Source: Sanderia malayensis
Taxonomy: Eukaryota; Cnidaria; Scyphozoa; Semaeostomeae; Pelagiidae
Length of the DNA: 64,000 bases
Reading direction: 5' to 3'
NCBI GenBank assembly: GCA_013076295.1
Contig: RQOL01000804.1
Span: 1-64,000 of the forward strand
The position numbers and the translations under genes were made by a program. Positions 1 through 11,008 of this stretch are shown here, one piece after another. A model generated the notes under the pieces. The model had not been told where the DNA came from and ran no database searches. It worked only from the letters and a program-made list of their open reading frames with translations. Position 1 is the first letter of the stretch. Each line of letters opens with the position of its first letter.

Positions 1-652
1 AAGCAACGTATACGCCCAAAGACTGGCGTCTCAATGTTGCCTTTCAGAGATTTCCGCAACACGTTCCCCGACTGTTCCCCAGTCGTTCCCCGGTCGTTCC
101 CAGGTTATTCCGTTCCCCGCCCGTTTCCCGTTCCCGCTTTTAGTAATAGCCCCTTGGTAGTATTGCCTGCTTCACCTGTTGAAATTCTAACCGCACTTCG
201 TGATCACCGACAGTAAATGTGTTTGCTACTAAAGTAATCCATGCCAGCAGGTTGGCCACCAAATTTCTTAAAATAACATTAACATGAATGTGGTTGCTGT
301 GGATTTGATGTTGTTTTCACAGATTAATGAAAAATTATTGGCTGGCGGTGAGCTCATACATAGGAAACAAAAGAGGTGCCAAGTGAGACAGCGTTTCCGA
401 AGCACAGACCTTCGGATATTACTACTCCCTGTGGATATATGTTATTCGGGTTGCCAGGCACGCATTGGATAAAACACACCTTGTGGATACGGCCTGGAAT
501 TCCTTTAGCCTCATGGGATGCATTTTCTGAAATGAGTTTAAATTGCTATGAATTAGTGAGTTCATTTTTGCGTGGCTTAAATTGCATTATACTGCAATAT
601 TCAAAACGTATAACACTCGCTAAAACTTCAACGAGTCCTAATTGCCAGAGAG
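1..652. other. 5' stretch with no confident gene
   Basis: Short open frames are present but none shows a recognisable domain or a consistent exon structure. Positions about 62-140 contain an imperfect C-rich repeat built on CGTTCCCC. The stretch could be promoter or 5' UTR of the zinc-finger gene that begins at 653. Confidence 0.4.
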
Positions 653-3112
653 ATGGAGCAGACAAGCAAAAAAAATGAAAAAGAAATCAGCACAACATGC
701 AATTATTGTACACGATGTTTTACAAATATATCGAGTAAACAGTTTATGCAGCATTTAAGGATCTTTCATCGGATAAGTATCCCTAGATCTGGCTTAACTA
801 AGCAAATACTGGTAACTGAAACATTCTCATGAATTTTTATAGTTTTTATTAAATAGAAATTTGTTCTTCTGCATTGAACTATTGATAAAATATTTAAAGC
901 TATATACTTGTTGGCTTAATTTGCAGTCTTGTGGTTCTTGCCCATACCAGACAAAAACTGGCAGAAAATTTAGAAAGCATTTACAAATGTTGCATGAGAG
1001 CAAGGAAGCCAAAGGAGACGCGGAGGGTAAAATATTTTTCTAGCCGTTATAATTGCTCGTTTTAATTATCAGGGCGATACATATTGGAATAGCATATTAT
1101 GAAAATAATCTATTTGATAAACATTATTTCAGGTTACTCGCAAGTTCTTCAACCAACTACGGATAATATTCATGTAGATTTTGAGGAGAAGGCACATGGC
1201 AGTAAGTTTAGTACTTCACAGTCGTTTTAACTAGAGTAAACATCATTTCTTGTCTTGAATATGAGGATGCAACGTATTGGGATAGGATATTATGAAAGTT
1301 ATGCTATTTTAAATACGTCATTTGTCAATGGCTTATTTTCAGGTTTCTCGCAAGTTCTTCAACCAAAACCAACTAGAAATAATATTCATTCAGGCCACGA
1401 GGAGAAGGCACATGACAGTAAGTTCAGTACCTACTTTACTGTCGTTTTAGCTAGACAAGACATTATCATTTCTTGTCTTAAGTACCAGGATGCAAGGAAT
1501 CGGGATAGGATATCAGAAGAATATAGCTATTTGATAAACGTCATATTTCGATGCTTTTATTTTAGGTTGCTCGCAAGTTCTTCAACCAACTAAGGATAAT
1601 ATTCATTTAGATGACGACGAGGGGGCACCTGACAGTAAGTTTATTTCCCTACTGTGAGCTTGCCGGACTAGATATGGTCTTTTATTGCCCTAAATACAAG
1701 AACGCAACGTATTGAACTAGGATATTGTCAGAATAAACCAATTGTGTAATACCATACTGAAAATTAATTGCATCTAGTGGAACTTTACGCGAAACGCGAG
1801 CGACGCGTAACCTTATCCCCTTTTCACTCTGACATTTTATTTTCTCCCAAGAATCATTGGCCGAGCCCGAGATGAAAGAGCCTGTGTCTGGTAGTAGCAC
1901 GTGGCCAACAAACGTTTTTGGTAAGGAACTACATTTTTTAGGAACATTCATGCCGTGGGTTTTATTATTTTGGCTGCTATCCTTTCCAGTAACTGGTAAA
2001 TAATACATTGCTGTTATCAAATAAAAACAACCTTTCCAAAAATTGAACATTTTAACTAAATTGCAACTGACTTTCAATTTTGCCTTTATTTATAAGAACA
2101 TCCTAACAATTTTGTTTTTAGAACATCAACAACTTTTAACACCTGAGGTAATGGCTAGAGCTTTTTCAGTTGCCATGGTAAGTATTTAGTATAGCGTCTA
2201 CTGTTCGCATAATAGATTTTACTAAAAAGGATGAAAGAGTTTGCATGTCTTTGCTTGAAGGTTCAGAGCAACTAAAAAGTCTTTTTTGTGTTATAACTGC
2301 AATCGAACTGCCTAATCCATTTATATACATACAATTAACAATCAAAATTGAATCAGGATATGTAAGAAAATGACAAGGTGGGTATCTAAGGACAGGATAG
2401 ATTTGGTGAGAAAACATGTTGATATGAAGATCTTAATATCTGCATTGTGATTGTCGGTGAAAGTTGTATTATTGTGAAAGCAAGCTGTTACAAGTATATC
2501 TCGTTATAAAGTTTGTGAATGTTGTAAGGTGATAAATTGTTATACATAAATATCACTGCGTCTGCACAATATTCTCAAGCTATTTTCTTGTTTTGTCAGC
2601 AGCAACAAGCTCAACAAAAAGAAAAAATGGAAAACTCTCAATTGGTTGTGTCCTACAAATCTGTATGTGAAATCCCACTAACCGACTTCTTCATTTTAAA
2701 TTTTCAAAATCTTCTTACCGTTGTATGACAATATATACTTATGTTTAGTCCATAGAGTACGACACAACTAAAATATTACAGCATCATTTAAGTAAGGAAG
2801 AATTAAAGAAATATATGGAGGGAGCAGAGATGCCATCAAAGATAAAAAAACTTGTCTGCAGGGAGCACTGCCAATACCTTTACAGACAACATCAAGAAAG
2901 AAATCTTGGTCAGAAAAATGAGTTGTAAGTATTACCTGCAGATCTAAAAAATTTTTATACTACCTATAGGAGAGTATACCTAACAGTGTTTGTGTTTGTG
3001 CGTTATTAATAGTCTAATATGTTTCAGTTATCCAAGCACTGTTTTGAAAAAACAATTGGCAAGCCACTTGGTGAGGGAATTCCCAGACATGGCCGATTGT
3101 GATGGTGGATAC
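653..3112 (+). CDS. Multi-exon zinc-finger protein with a triplicated exon (function unknown)
   Basis: Splice sites give a continuous reading through exons 653-811, 927-1026, 1133-1201, 1343-1417, 1566-1634, 1852-1920, 1990-1995, 2122-2177, 2600-2662, 2749-2924 and 3028-3112, with phases that agree at every junction. The first exon holds a CxxC...HxxxxH-type finger (CNYC ... HLRIFH) and the second another (CGSCPYQ ... HLQMLH), so a nucleic-acid-binding or nuclear role is likely. Three near-identical exons follow, then a Q/K-rich segment (QQQAQQKEKME) and a helical region ending in STVLKKQLASHLVREFPD. That last segment resembles the C-terminal part of uncharacterised proteins common in coral and anemone genomes. 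The ATG at 653 is the first in the open exon. The exact gene end is uncertain; see the candidate last exon at 3861. I do not recognise a named orthologue. Confidence 0.6.
1133..1634 (+). repeat. Tandem triplication of an exon plus flanking intron (period about 210-223 bp)
   Basis: Three direct repeats each contain an AG acceptor, an exon starting GTTNCTCGCAAGTTCTTCAACC, shown here as its consensus in parts (GTTNCTCGCAAG then TTCTTCAACC), and a GTAAGTTTA-like donor. Exons are 1133-1201 (69 bp), 1343-1417 (75 bp) and 1566-1634 (69 bp). All are phase 1 at both ends and divisible by three, so any number can be included without breaking the frame. They encode about 23-25 residues with the core SQVLQP and NIH. 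The middle copy has a two-codon insertion. Confidence 0.8.
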
Positions 3113-3860
3113 GTAAGTTGCTTCTCAGAATTTCAACATACCTTAGGTGTATTAAACTTTGTGGTGTATTATAATTAGCGCGTAGCTACTTGAATTCGCG
3201 AATTTTAAATTCGCGCATATATCTTTCATACTTTCACGTGGTCTTAACTTGATACAACAACGATTCTGATGATACAACAATTCTGTTGAAAAGAAATTAT
3301 GTTTTTGAAAGTTTCTCTTGACCAAAAGTTACCTTTTTATAAAAATGGGCCTTCATGCTGGCGCTTTTTCTTGGGAAATCTATAATACCAGCCCCCTTAA
3401 GCCCTTTCACTGCTATATCTGGTCGGTTTTGCATGCGGTCATAAAACGAGGTCAACCACTTTGCCTGTATCGGCTTCAAAATACTGATTTCCAAGTCTAC
3501 TTTTACTTGTTCTGCTTCAAAACTACCTTCAATTCATAAAATATGAATGCTGAGTTGAAATAATTTTTGTTAATTGTGCTTCGGAAAGTTTCCGTTATCC
3601 AGAAGTTAAAGTTTAAAGGCCTCATTTGTAAAGATTGCGATGTCAGTTGCATGCCAGATGTTAATTATCGCTTTGACTCGGAAACGGTCATAAAATGAAA
3701 ACGACAATAATGATAAAATCGTTTCGAAATTTTGCCTACATTGCTTGGTTTTTGTGAGCACTCGTTTTCATATTTGCGGCAATGAAAATATGGGCGTGGT
3801 AACAAGAATTCACACCCACTCCGGCGGAATTGCTTTTGGAGACCTTGTTAATTTTTTTAG

Positions 3861-4133
3861 AAATCACCATTGTTTACGGAGAAATGCCTTGCAACTTCTA
3901 TTCACTGTGAGATGAAGGGACTGGTAAATATGGGTCATGTTGCTTGGCACTGGAGCCATCTTTTCTTTATTTTTATGCACCAACTGTTTCACATCTTCAG
4001 TCCGGTTGTCTTGAAGATTTTTAAACCTGTGGGCGGGGTTTTCGACTATATTAAAGAGAAAGTAAACTCTTACTATACCGAACCGGATCAAATTCAATTC
4101 AACGACCAAGATTTTATTGATATTGACTTTTAA
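3861..4133 (+). CDS. Candidate last exon of the zinc-finger gene or separate short ORF
   Basis: A T-run and AG acceptor end at 3860, and an open phase-0 frame runs to a TAA at 4131-4133, with an AATAAA-type signal at about 4137. The preceding exon at 3028-3112 ends in phase 0, so joining is possible. The product would add about 90 residues, including a histidine/phenylalanine-rich hydrophobic stretch and an acidic tail ending DFIDIDF. An internal donor-like GTAAAT follows position 3923, so the exon could be shorter. No domain is recognised. The 750 bp between 3113 and 3860 shows nothing else convincing and would be intron. Confidence 0.3.
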   Translation, partial: KSPLFTEKCLATSIHCEMKGLVNMGHVAWHWSHLFFIFMHQLFHIFSPVVLKIFKPVGGVFDYIKEKVNSYYTEPDQIQFNDQDFIDIDF

Positions 4134-4221
4134 AGTAATAAAAAGGTTTGTTACTTTTTAGAACACACAGCGTAAAATACTTTCTCGTTAAATTGCATAT
4201 GAGTGGGCTTTTTTCGTGCAG

Positions 4222-4725
4222 TTAATTATTCACTCCTACCGCAGAGAATCGCAAGAACAAACCATTGCGATATGCTTTGAGTCATCATAATCATCATCAT
4301 AATAGTCATCATAATCATAATTTACAACATAGCCATCTTCATCATCATTATAATTTACAACATAATTGTTAGGTAATAATACGTAAATATATCAATGATG
4401 TTATACATAAATTAAAACAGTTAATTACGATATTGTGGGCGGTGTAGGAAACGCATTTGCAAGGAACGAAGTGCGAGCGGAGGGGCAGGGACGCTGTCCC
4501 TGAGGGACGCTGTCCCTGACTCGGAATTTAGGGACGCTGTCCCTGACTTGGAATTTAGGGACGCTGTCCCTGACTCGGAATTTAGGGACGCTGTCCCTGA
4601 CTCGGAATTTACGGACGCTGTCCGTTTTGTTTAACATAGGGTGCGAATTTACGGACGCTGTCCGTTAATTGTTTATTGATGTGCTATTCCGAGTTTTTGT
4701 GATATGAAGTGTTTGCACTTTTGCC
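4222..4725 (-). repeat. B2 split direct repeat of the Ngaro-like element
   Basis: Near-identical to B1 at 5254-5703, both starting TTAATTATTCACTCC and ending in TGCACTTTTGCC. It contains TCATCA/ATCATA microsatellite-like sequence and a longer run of the GGGACGCTGTCCCTGA minisatellite than B1. Confidence 0.8.
4488..4666. repeat. 27-bp minisatellite with internal palindrome GGGACGCTGTCCC
   Basis: Tandem units of GGGACGCTGTCCCTGACT followed by CGGAATTTA. B2 has about five such units and B1 (5520-5644) about three, so the minisatellite has changed copy number between the two ends of one element. Variant units with GGACGCTGTCCGTT close both arrays. The imperfect palindrome in each unit could form small hairpins. 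Confidence 0.75.
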
Positions 4726-4845
4726 AGTTCCTGCAAAGTTTGGCGTCTCAGATGCATTGCGACTTTCAATTAATCAGGTGGTTCGTGAAAGGTAGCTCGT
4801 AGAACCTTGGATATGCCTCTATCGGTGGATAGGGAGGTGGGCGGG

Positions 4846-5253
4846 TAAATTTTTGTTTCCTTGATTTGCTTGGCAACTATGTATATGTTGCTTTGTTTGT
4901 AAATTGTTGCCCTTTGAGGGCTTTGCATTGTCTTATAAAGGGAGTATTTTGCGTGGTGATTCGCTTAATTTGATTGGCTTGTCGCTGGTTAGCCTGCTGT
5001 GTTGGGAGCTCTGATTGGTTTATTGTGCTTGTCACTTTCATCAAGCTGAGATTAGATACAGGCAGCATCGCTATGCGTGATATTTTACGATTGGTGCCAG
5101 ATTAAAATACCTTGCCTGTGTCAAGTAATCAACGCACCCTTGGTGTGGCCCTGTTAATTTTGGTTGTTGATTAGCATTAAAAAACAGTCACGCAATATGA
5201 AAAATCCGTGCCTAATTAACTAAAGTTAATAAATTTCATGTATTAACTAACAT
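4846..5253 (-). repeat. A2 split direct repeat of the Ngaro-like element
   Basis: Matches A1 (7828-8234) over about 408 bp from TAAATTTTTGTTTCC to TATTAACTAACAT. It contains an identical 63-codon minus-strand open frame (4877-5068), which in A1 precedes the gag-like frame. Confidence 0.85.
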
Positions 5254-5703
5254 TTAATTATTCACTCCTACCGCAGAGAATCGCAAGAACAAACCATTGC
5301 GATATGCTTTGAGTCATCATAATCATCATCATAATAGTCATCATAATCATAATTTACAACATAGCCATCTTCATCATCATTATAATTTACAACATAATTG
5401 TTAGGTAATAATACGTAAATATATCAATGATGTTATACATAAATTAAAACAGTTAATTACGATATTGTGGGCGGTGTAGGAAACGCATTTGCAAGGAACG
5501 AAGTGCGAGCGGAGGGGCAGGGACGCTGTCCCTGAGGGACGCTGTCCCTGACTCGGAATTTAGGGACGCTGTCCCTGACTCGGAATTTACGGACGCTGTC
5601 CGTTTTGTTTAACATAGGGTGCGAATTTACGGACGCTGTCCGTTAATTGTTTATTGATGTGCTATTCCGAGTTTTTGTGATATGAAGTGTTTGCACTTTT
5701 GCC
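5254..5703 (-). repeat. B1 split direct repeat of the Ngaro-like element
   Basis: Copy of B2 with a shorter minisatellite, directly abutting A2 at 5253/5254. The absence of a spacer at this junction is what the split-repeat model predicts. Confidence 0.8.
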
Positions 5704-5874
5704 CACAAATTGCGTCCAGCGATTGCCCATAAAAACGAGTACAGAGAATAACGTAAATTTTGTTTTTTTTTTTTTTTTTATAGCATTATGAATAGTATCG
5801 CACATTGTCTCTCGTATACGTGTTAGTGTAAGCAAAGTAGAATTGTAATTGAAATATATAAGATGAACTATAAT

Positions 5875-6624
5875 TCAGGAACCAGTAAGTTGTTTGGACG
5901 CAGCGTGTAGCTGCAAAATCGGAAGCTGAATGTATCGCTTGAAGCAGTCGGATGACCACCTACCCAGAGTCTGGATAAGCCAGTGGGGCATGTTGGCCGC
6001 GGCGGCAGCCGTCGTAGCCCCCCGTCTGAAACTGTGACTAGCAAACTCGTCAGGGGGTAAGCCCAGCTGCTTTAAGAGGGACCTAAGTTCAGCTGTAAAT
6101 CGGTTTCGAGTGAGGGGTTGCCCGGACCTGAAAATGAAAAGTGGGCCGCCAGGGGGTGGGGAGCGGGACAAGAGGTAGGCTTGAAGCGAGCGGACAGCAC
6201 AGACAGTAGAGTTGGTTAATCCGATATGCATGTACAATCCTTTTTTAAACGGGTCTGTTTTAGACCGTTTTACAAACAATGAAAAACTTTGGGCGGTGTT
6301 CAAGTCCGGATAAAACGAAACATCGAAAACAGAAAGGTGCACGTCGGGATTAAAGTCTCGATCGCACGTGAATTCACTAATTCTAAGAAACCCTAGGAGT
6401 GCTGTGGAAAATGAGGCCCATGTCATTTTGTTATCGAGATCACGTGCAGTGTCCAGCTGAAGCAGCCCGGAAATGTGAAAGTGATCGAAGAATGTATATT
6501 GTCGACAGAAATCTGGCAAATTGCAAGTAAAAACGTGTTGTAAATGAAAGTCTCTCACTGCCGCCCGATACAATGTTATTGTGTCATGTGAGACGGTTGG
6601 GGCATGTGAGTAGCAAAATAACAT
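5875..6624 (-). CDS. Tyrosine recombinase of the Ngaro-like element
   Basis: The product (about 249 residues) ends with the tyrosine-recombinase catalytic block: HSFRRGATTAAAAA supplies the H-x-x-R motif and RWSSDCFKRYIQ supplies the tyrosine nucleophile. An upstream RISEF/KTDPFKKG region fits the first catalytic arginine and lysine part. In DIRS-order elements this enzyme inserts the double-stranded DNA intermediate without target duplication. The frame overlaps the RNase H-bearing frame by about 49 bp in another phase, as is usual in such elements. The frame looks intact and the catalytic residues are present. Confidence 0.8.
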   Translation of the reverse strand: MLFCYSHAPTVSHDTITLYRAAVRDFHLQHVFTCNLPDFCRQYTFFDHFHISGLLQLDTARDLDNKMTWASFSTALLGFLRISEFTCDRDFNPDVHLSVFDVSFYPDLNTAQSFSLFVKRSKTDPFKKGLYMHIGLTNSTVCAVRSLQAYLLSRSPPPGGPLFIFRSGQPLTRNRFTAELRSLLKQLGLPPDEFASHSFRRGATTAAAAANMPHWLIQTLGRWSSDCFKRYIQLPILQLHAASKQLTGS

Positions 6625-7367
6625 AGAGTAATTTCGTCGGCGGACAAAATACCCTCAAATTCATGAGCTTTGAATGCGTAGCAAAAGTAAGGAACTGCTT
6701 GACCCCCGTGCGGTGTAAGTCTTGTGTATTTTGGGCGAGTGAAAATACTTGAAAATGGTGTAACAAAGGCGTTAAAGGTGCGAAATTTCCTCCGGGAGTT
6801 ATTGAGGCAGGGGTCGGGCCATGGAGCCAATTGTCGGAAACAAGCGACCGGGAAACGTGATAGAGAATCAGCTATTTCGCTTTGCTCCCGGGATGTGTTT
6901 AGCAAAAAATAGAAATTATATTGCATAGTGAGAAGCGTTAGGTGATGGGCCAGAGCCATCACTTTGGGGAAGGGGGACGTTTTGAGTTGATGATATAAAC
7001 AACAGACTCGTTTCGGAGAACGTCTGGGTGTTCTAGGACCGTTGTAGCCAATGCAGACAAAACGATCAGGATAGGTGTCCAAAGTGAGTTCTAGATTAAC
7101 AACATTAATTCTACTCAACGGCTTTAAAATACTAGATAAGGAATTATGAACGTTGTCCAGAACCGGGGTTGATGGCGAGGGTGCATCTGTTTCCAGCATA
7201 CTTTCCCCCACAGCCCGGTCTGTTGCATACATGTTTAAATCGGCAGGTAGCCTCGTTACAAAATCGTTCGATATTAAAATACGATCCTCTTGATCTTGTG
7301 GGCCGGCTGTAAACGTCATCAACCAGAGTTGTTGGTCGATCCTTCCCCAGTCCATCGTTCTTAACAA
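6576..7367 (-). pseudogene. Remnant reverse transcriptase/RNase H polyprotein of the Ngaro-like element
   Basis: The central part carries the RNase H tail typical of DIRS/Ngaro polyproteins (EQSEIADSLSRF followed by RQLAPWPDP). The N-terminal third has no RT motifs; it joins an unrelated or gag-like segment to the RNase H tail near residues 110-130, so the catalytic RT domain (YxDD region) appears deleted. The C-terminal end runs into the recombinase N-terminal region. Mobilisation would need enzyme from a full-length relative. Confidence 0.6.
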
Positions 7368-7460
7368 TCTTCAATTCGTTATCATATCATCCCCCATTCA
7401 AATGGAAAACTTTTGTGATGCCGGGGGAGATAATTTCTGGAGGTTCTCAGTGACTAATTT

Positions 7461-7858
7461 TCATAATTCAAAAAACTCACCGCTCTGGATTTGTCTGACG
7501 AGGCTGCTGGAAATCTCCGGCAAGAAGGCATTGATTGTCTGCGTGGCAGGCATCGGTGGGGCTGGACAGCTTGTAGGATCCGACATTGCTAGTGAAACTG
7601 GCTGCGGCGTACTGGCTGGTCTATCCGTCTGTATAGTGGCTTGTTGGCGGTCATCAGTTCGCAGACGATGGTAGCCAGAGAGCCGTCTATTGCAGTGTTG
7701 GCTTCGGTTGCAACACTGGGACATGAACTGGCAGTATTCACCGCCGTAGATGGTCGCGTACTTCTTCCTATGCTTTGTTTAGTTGACTTGCTTTTAGGCT
7801 TCTCATCTAGCTTTCGTGCAGATTTTTTAAATTTTTGTTTCCTTGATTTGCTTGGCAA
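7461..7858 (-). pseudogene. gag-like ORF remnant of the Ngaro-like element
   Basis: A basic N-terminal frame (SKSRKQKFKKSARK, 7858-7589) and an overlapping second frame (7724-7461) ending FLPEISSSLVRQIQSGEFFEL minus its last residue resemble DIRS-type gag segments. They lie in different frames, so one frameshift separates them. The first frame has no ATG of its own: it follows directly, in frame, after a TAG that ends the 63-codon frame 8050-7859 inside A1. The original start was therefore probably the ATG at 8050, making the TAG a premature stop or a readthrough site. Confidence 0.5.
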
Positions 7859-8234
7859 CTATGTATATGTTGCTTTGTTTGTAAATTGTTGCCCTTTGAG
7901 GGCTTTGCATTGTCTTATAAAGGGAGTATTTTGCGTGGTGATTCGCTTAATTTGATTGGCTTGTCGCTGGTTAGCCTGCTGTGTTGGGAGCTCTGATTGG
8001 TTTATTGTGCTTGTCACTTTCATCAAGCTGAGATTAGATACAGGCAGCATCGCTATGCGTGATATTTTACGATTGGTGCCAGATTAAAATACCTTGCCTG
8101 TGTCAAGTAATCAACGCACCCTTGGTGTGGCCCTGTTAATTTTGGTTGTTGATTAGCATTAAAAAACAGTCACGCAATATGAAAAATCCGTGCCTAATTA
8201 ACTAAAGTTAATAAATTTCATGTATTAACTAACA
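7828..8234 (-). repeat. A1 split direct repeat (5' end) of the Ngaro-like element
   Basis: About 407 bp matching A2. It forms the 5' end of the element on the minus strand and contains the 63-codon frame 8050-7859 that leads in frame into the gag-like sequence. Confidence 0.85.
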
Positions 8235-10645
8235 TCTCAATTTTCGCGCAGTACTACAGCGCGAATTTAAATACACTTCAGGTATCTAACGCAATAATAG
8301 GTTTATGTTTCTCAAATTACAATTTGTCAGTATATCGTTTTTAGCGTTTGCTTTTCCACACAAGTCCAAGGCAGGGTGGCAGCATTTTGAAATGCCTCGA
8401 GCATTTAAATACAAAGATGGACATTCCAAAAGAGAAAAGGATTAAAAAGAAAAGCGTCAGAAAAGAATAAAGGAGGGTTTCAAGAAGGAATGGTGATATA
8501 CAGCCTTTGCAGATGTATTTGTAAAATATAATATTATATAGCATATTTGTTTCTATATACAATGCCCACTAATAATCTTTTTTTTATGCCAGCAAATTGC
8601 ACATGTTTACCTTATTTTTAGTTGGAGAAATTAAAACACGTCATATGATGCATTGTATCATAAGAGCTATAAGTGATTTTTTATAAAGGCCTGGTTTCAC
8701 TGTAGATAATAAATTGTATATTCCTCCAGACATAGCTACAACAAAAAACCTGTCTGATAGATATCTGCGTGTGTAACATCTAAAATATAATAAGACATCT
8801 AAATTCCAATTAGCCGCAAGAAGAAAACCGCCAACTCGTACTTTGAAATCTTGATGAATAGAATCAAAGGTTTATGATTTCATTCTAGCATGATGTGTCA
8901 AATTAAGAGAGAAACATACGTAAAGATTTCACCGCTTTCACCATTTCTCGCTGGTTATAATTGACTCATGATGCTTTAAACTGTATTATCTAAAATTTTA
9001 TCTAAATGGCGCGTATACACTATAAGATAATCGTTCACATTTTTTGCGTTCAATATCTAATTCATTATCTACAGTTCAACCAAGCCTCAATGCCTTCAGC
9101 CATGACAGTTGATTTCTGATGACATTTAGTTGACAAGATAATAACCAGATAATCGGAACTAAGCCGATAGTAGCCAGATATGTGCAGGACTTGTGTTTGC
9201 GATTTGGTGATTGTAGATTTGACTTAAAGTGCTCTTCAAGTTTTAATTTGTTGTTGTTGTTGCTACTCTGACTGGCAAAAAATGATTATTGCAATGGTTG
9301 TAGAAGTATGTAATTTCATGGAAGCTTACCTTTGCGGGGCGAAGGAACTTTACTGATACAAAGTGCTCAAAGGCCTTCACCGGTTGTTTAAAAACGTGCC
9401 ACACGCTTTCTTACGGGTACTTCCTTTTGCTTACCCCATAGAAGGAGGAAGCTTATAAGTTTCAATTTTTGTTTAGTTTTCCATTTAAAACACATAGGTG
9501 TGTTTTCTATCAATTCTTACGTAATAGACTAGGTTTAATTGATGTCTATTAATTGTATTTATTAATTTTTCTTGCGTTATTATGTTTCTCTTGGTATTTT
9601 CTATAATGCGCATGGATGCAGAAGTGGGCTTTTATTTCTAGTCATGATATCATCGTCTTTTTGTTAAATATTTTGAGAAATGAAGGTCTAATTTAGTATT
9701 TCATTGCTTCGTATTCCTGTTCGAAATCACCCAAACAACTTTTTAGACTCTATCTATGTATACTCCAATTGTTCTGTTTGGTAGTAATCATTATTACTGT
9801 CTTGTTATTGCACATTGAAAGTTCATATTTCTTTTGCATGTCTACCGCCGAGTTAGGTTTACACCCGCAAACCGCTTGCTTCTACCCCTTAACGAGTTTA
9901 GACTTCAATATTTCTGCAATTCAATCTCCATTCTATCCGGCAAGTTAGGAAAACCATTTTACGTCGAGCAATTTCACGTCCTAGCAACAGAAGCAAAAGT
10001 TTGATATATAGAATTTCTAACATGAATTCATGAAACAATGAATACAGAAGGTGTGAAGAAAGGAAAAATAATTTTCCACAGATTATAATAGATTTTGGTC
10101 GCATGTACCCGGCAGCTGTCGATATAAAACTGAAGAAAACTGATGACATGATATCGAAAGCATCTAAAGCACCATAAGGTAGCATTGGGGAATCCCAATA
10201 AAAGGTACCTCGAGAGGAACAAGAAAACTTTTCTTATATCGGGAGTTCGTTAAACCCTAACCCTAAAACTTGAGTGGGCTTGTTTAGGCTGTCCCCAACT
10301 TCTGAGCACGTTTTACAAAAAAACGACAGCTGAATTCAAAAATTAGTTATCTTCCTCTTACAATTGTTTTACACACCTCTTGCAATTTGCAAGCAAAATG
10401 TCTGTTAAAGACTTCTGTGTTTGACCACTGAAATTTCATTAAGCCTTGAAAAAGTGCTAGCATTTGCACTCATCTCATCTCCATTTTCAGCATAATACAA
10501 AATGCACGTTTGCAAAGTTTCTGAAGCTTGTACCACTTCATTTTTAGGTGGTAGCTGAACGACGTTTTCGTGTCTTTGCATTTCTTGCTATAGAAGTGAC
10601 TATATGGCAAATCGCCCTCTATCGGCATATTGAAAGGTGCGCCAA
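8235..10645. other. Intergenic DNA without a supported gene
   Basis: No exon chain or domain is visible on either strand. The stretch holds one terminal-inverted-repeat element (8687-9087) and a short CCCTAACCCTAA motif near 10255, which is too short to be an interstitial telomeric array. Confidence 0.5.
8687..9087. mobile_element. MITE-like element with about 28-bp terminal inverted repeats
   Basis: The left end AGGCCTGGTTTCACTGTAGA and the reverse complement of the right end AGGCTTGGTTGAACTGTAGA match with few differences and extend into GATAATNAAT. There is no coding capacity. A clean target duplication could not be defined. The termini resemble those of the smaller element at 28772-28901 (AAGCCTGGTTT). 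Confidence 0.6.
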
Positions 10646-11008
10646 TTATATTGGATTATAGTAATGCTGCCTCTTTATTAATTGGTTTAATAAAATTTCT
10701 ATCTGATCAGGTTTACAATATTCTATTATCTCTGTTTCACTCATGCGTGCACATCTTACACTATTTGCAAATTTACCATGATATTCAGGTAAAATAAATT
10801 CATGTGTTTCTTTTACCATGTCAGTGTCGATTGTAAATCGAGTAATGTAATTTCTACCAAGCACAACCTCTCTTATCGTTCTTAGATATACATAAGCATC
10901 CTCTAAATTTGTCATGTTTATACATTCAACTTCACCTTCTGACTTTAAAATAGAATGCAACATCTTTCTTTCTACTTCATCAACATTAATTCTGTATACT
11001 CGATTCAT
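10646..11008 (-). CDS. Unidentified 120-residue protein in the virus-like block
   Basis: Intact ATG-to-stop frame, mixed charge, predicted helical, with two cysteines and no hydrophobic signal. It is the last gene of the minus-strand block 10646-13125 and starts about 106 bp downstream of the small basic ORF that ends at 11115. No domain recognised. Its role is inferred only from the neighbourhood. Confidence 0.45.
   Translation of the reverse strand: MNRVYRINVDEVERKMLHSILKSEGEVECINMTNLEDAYVYLRTIREVVLGRNYITRFTIDTDMVKETHEFILPEYHGKFANSVRCARMSETEIIEYCKPDQIEILLNQLIKRQHYYNPI

Larger units (their letters stand above)
4222..8234 (-). mobile_element. Ngaro-like tyrosine-recombinase (DIRS order) retrotransposon with split direct repeats
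   Basis: Read on the minus strand the order is A1 (8234-7828), gag-like and RT/RNase H-like remnants, tyrosine recombinase, B1 (5703-5254), A2 (5253-4846), a 120-bp spacer and B2 (4725-4222). The A1-ORFs-B1-A2-B2 order is the split-direct-repeat arrangement known for Ngaro/PAT-type elements, which use a tyrosine recombinase instead of a DDE integrase. B1 abuts A2 exactly. Most of the reverse transcriptase is missing between the gag-like part and the RNase H tail, so this copy is internally deleted and probably non-autonomous. The 171 bp between the recombinase stop and B1 includes a long T-run (A-run on the element strand). Confidence 0.75.

Noticed and set aside
4425..4637. Repetitive 70-codon minus-strand frame with RVRDSVPKF repeats
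   Set aside because: It is the translation of the 27-bp minisatellite inside B2.
10250..10270. CCCTAACCCTAA telomere-like motif
   Set aside because: Only about two units, far too short for an interstitial telomere.
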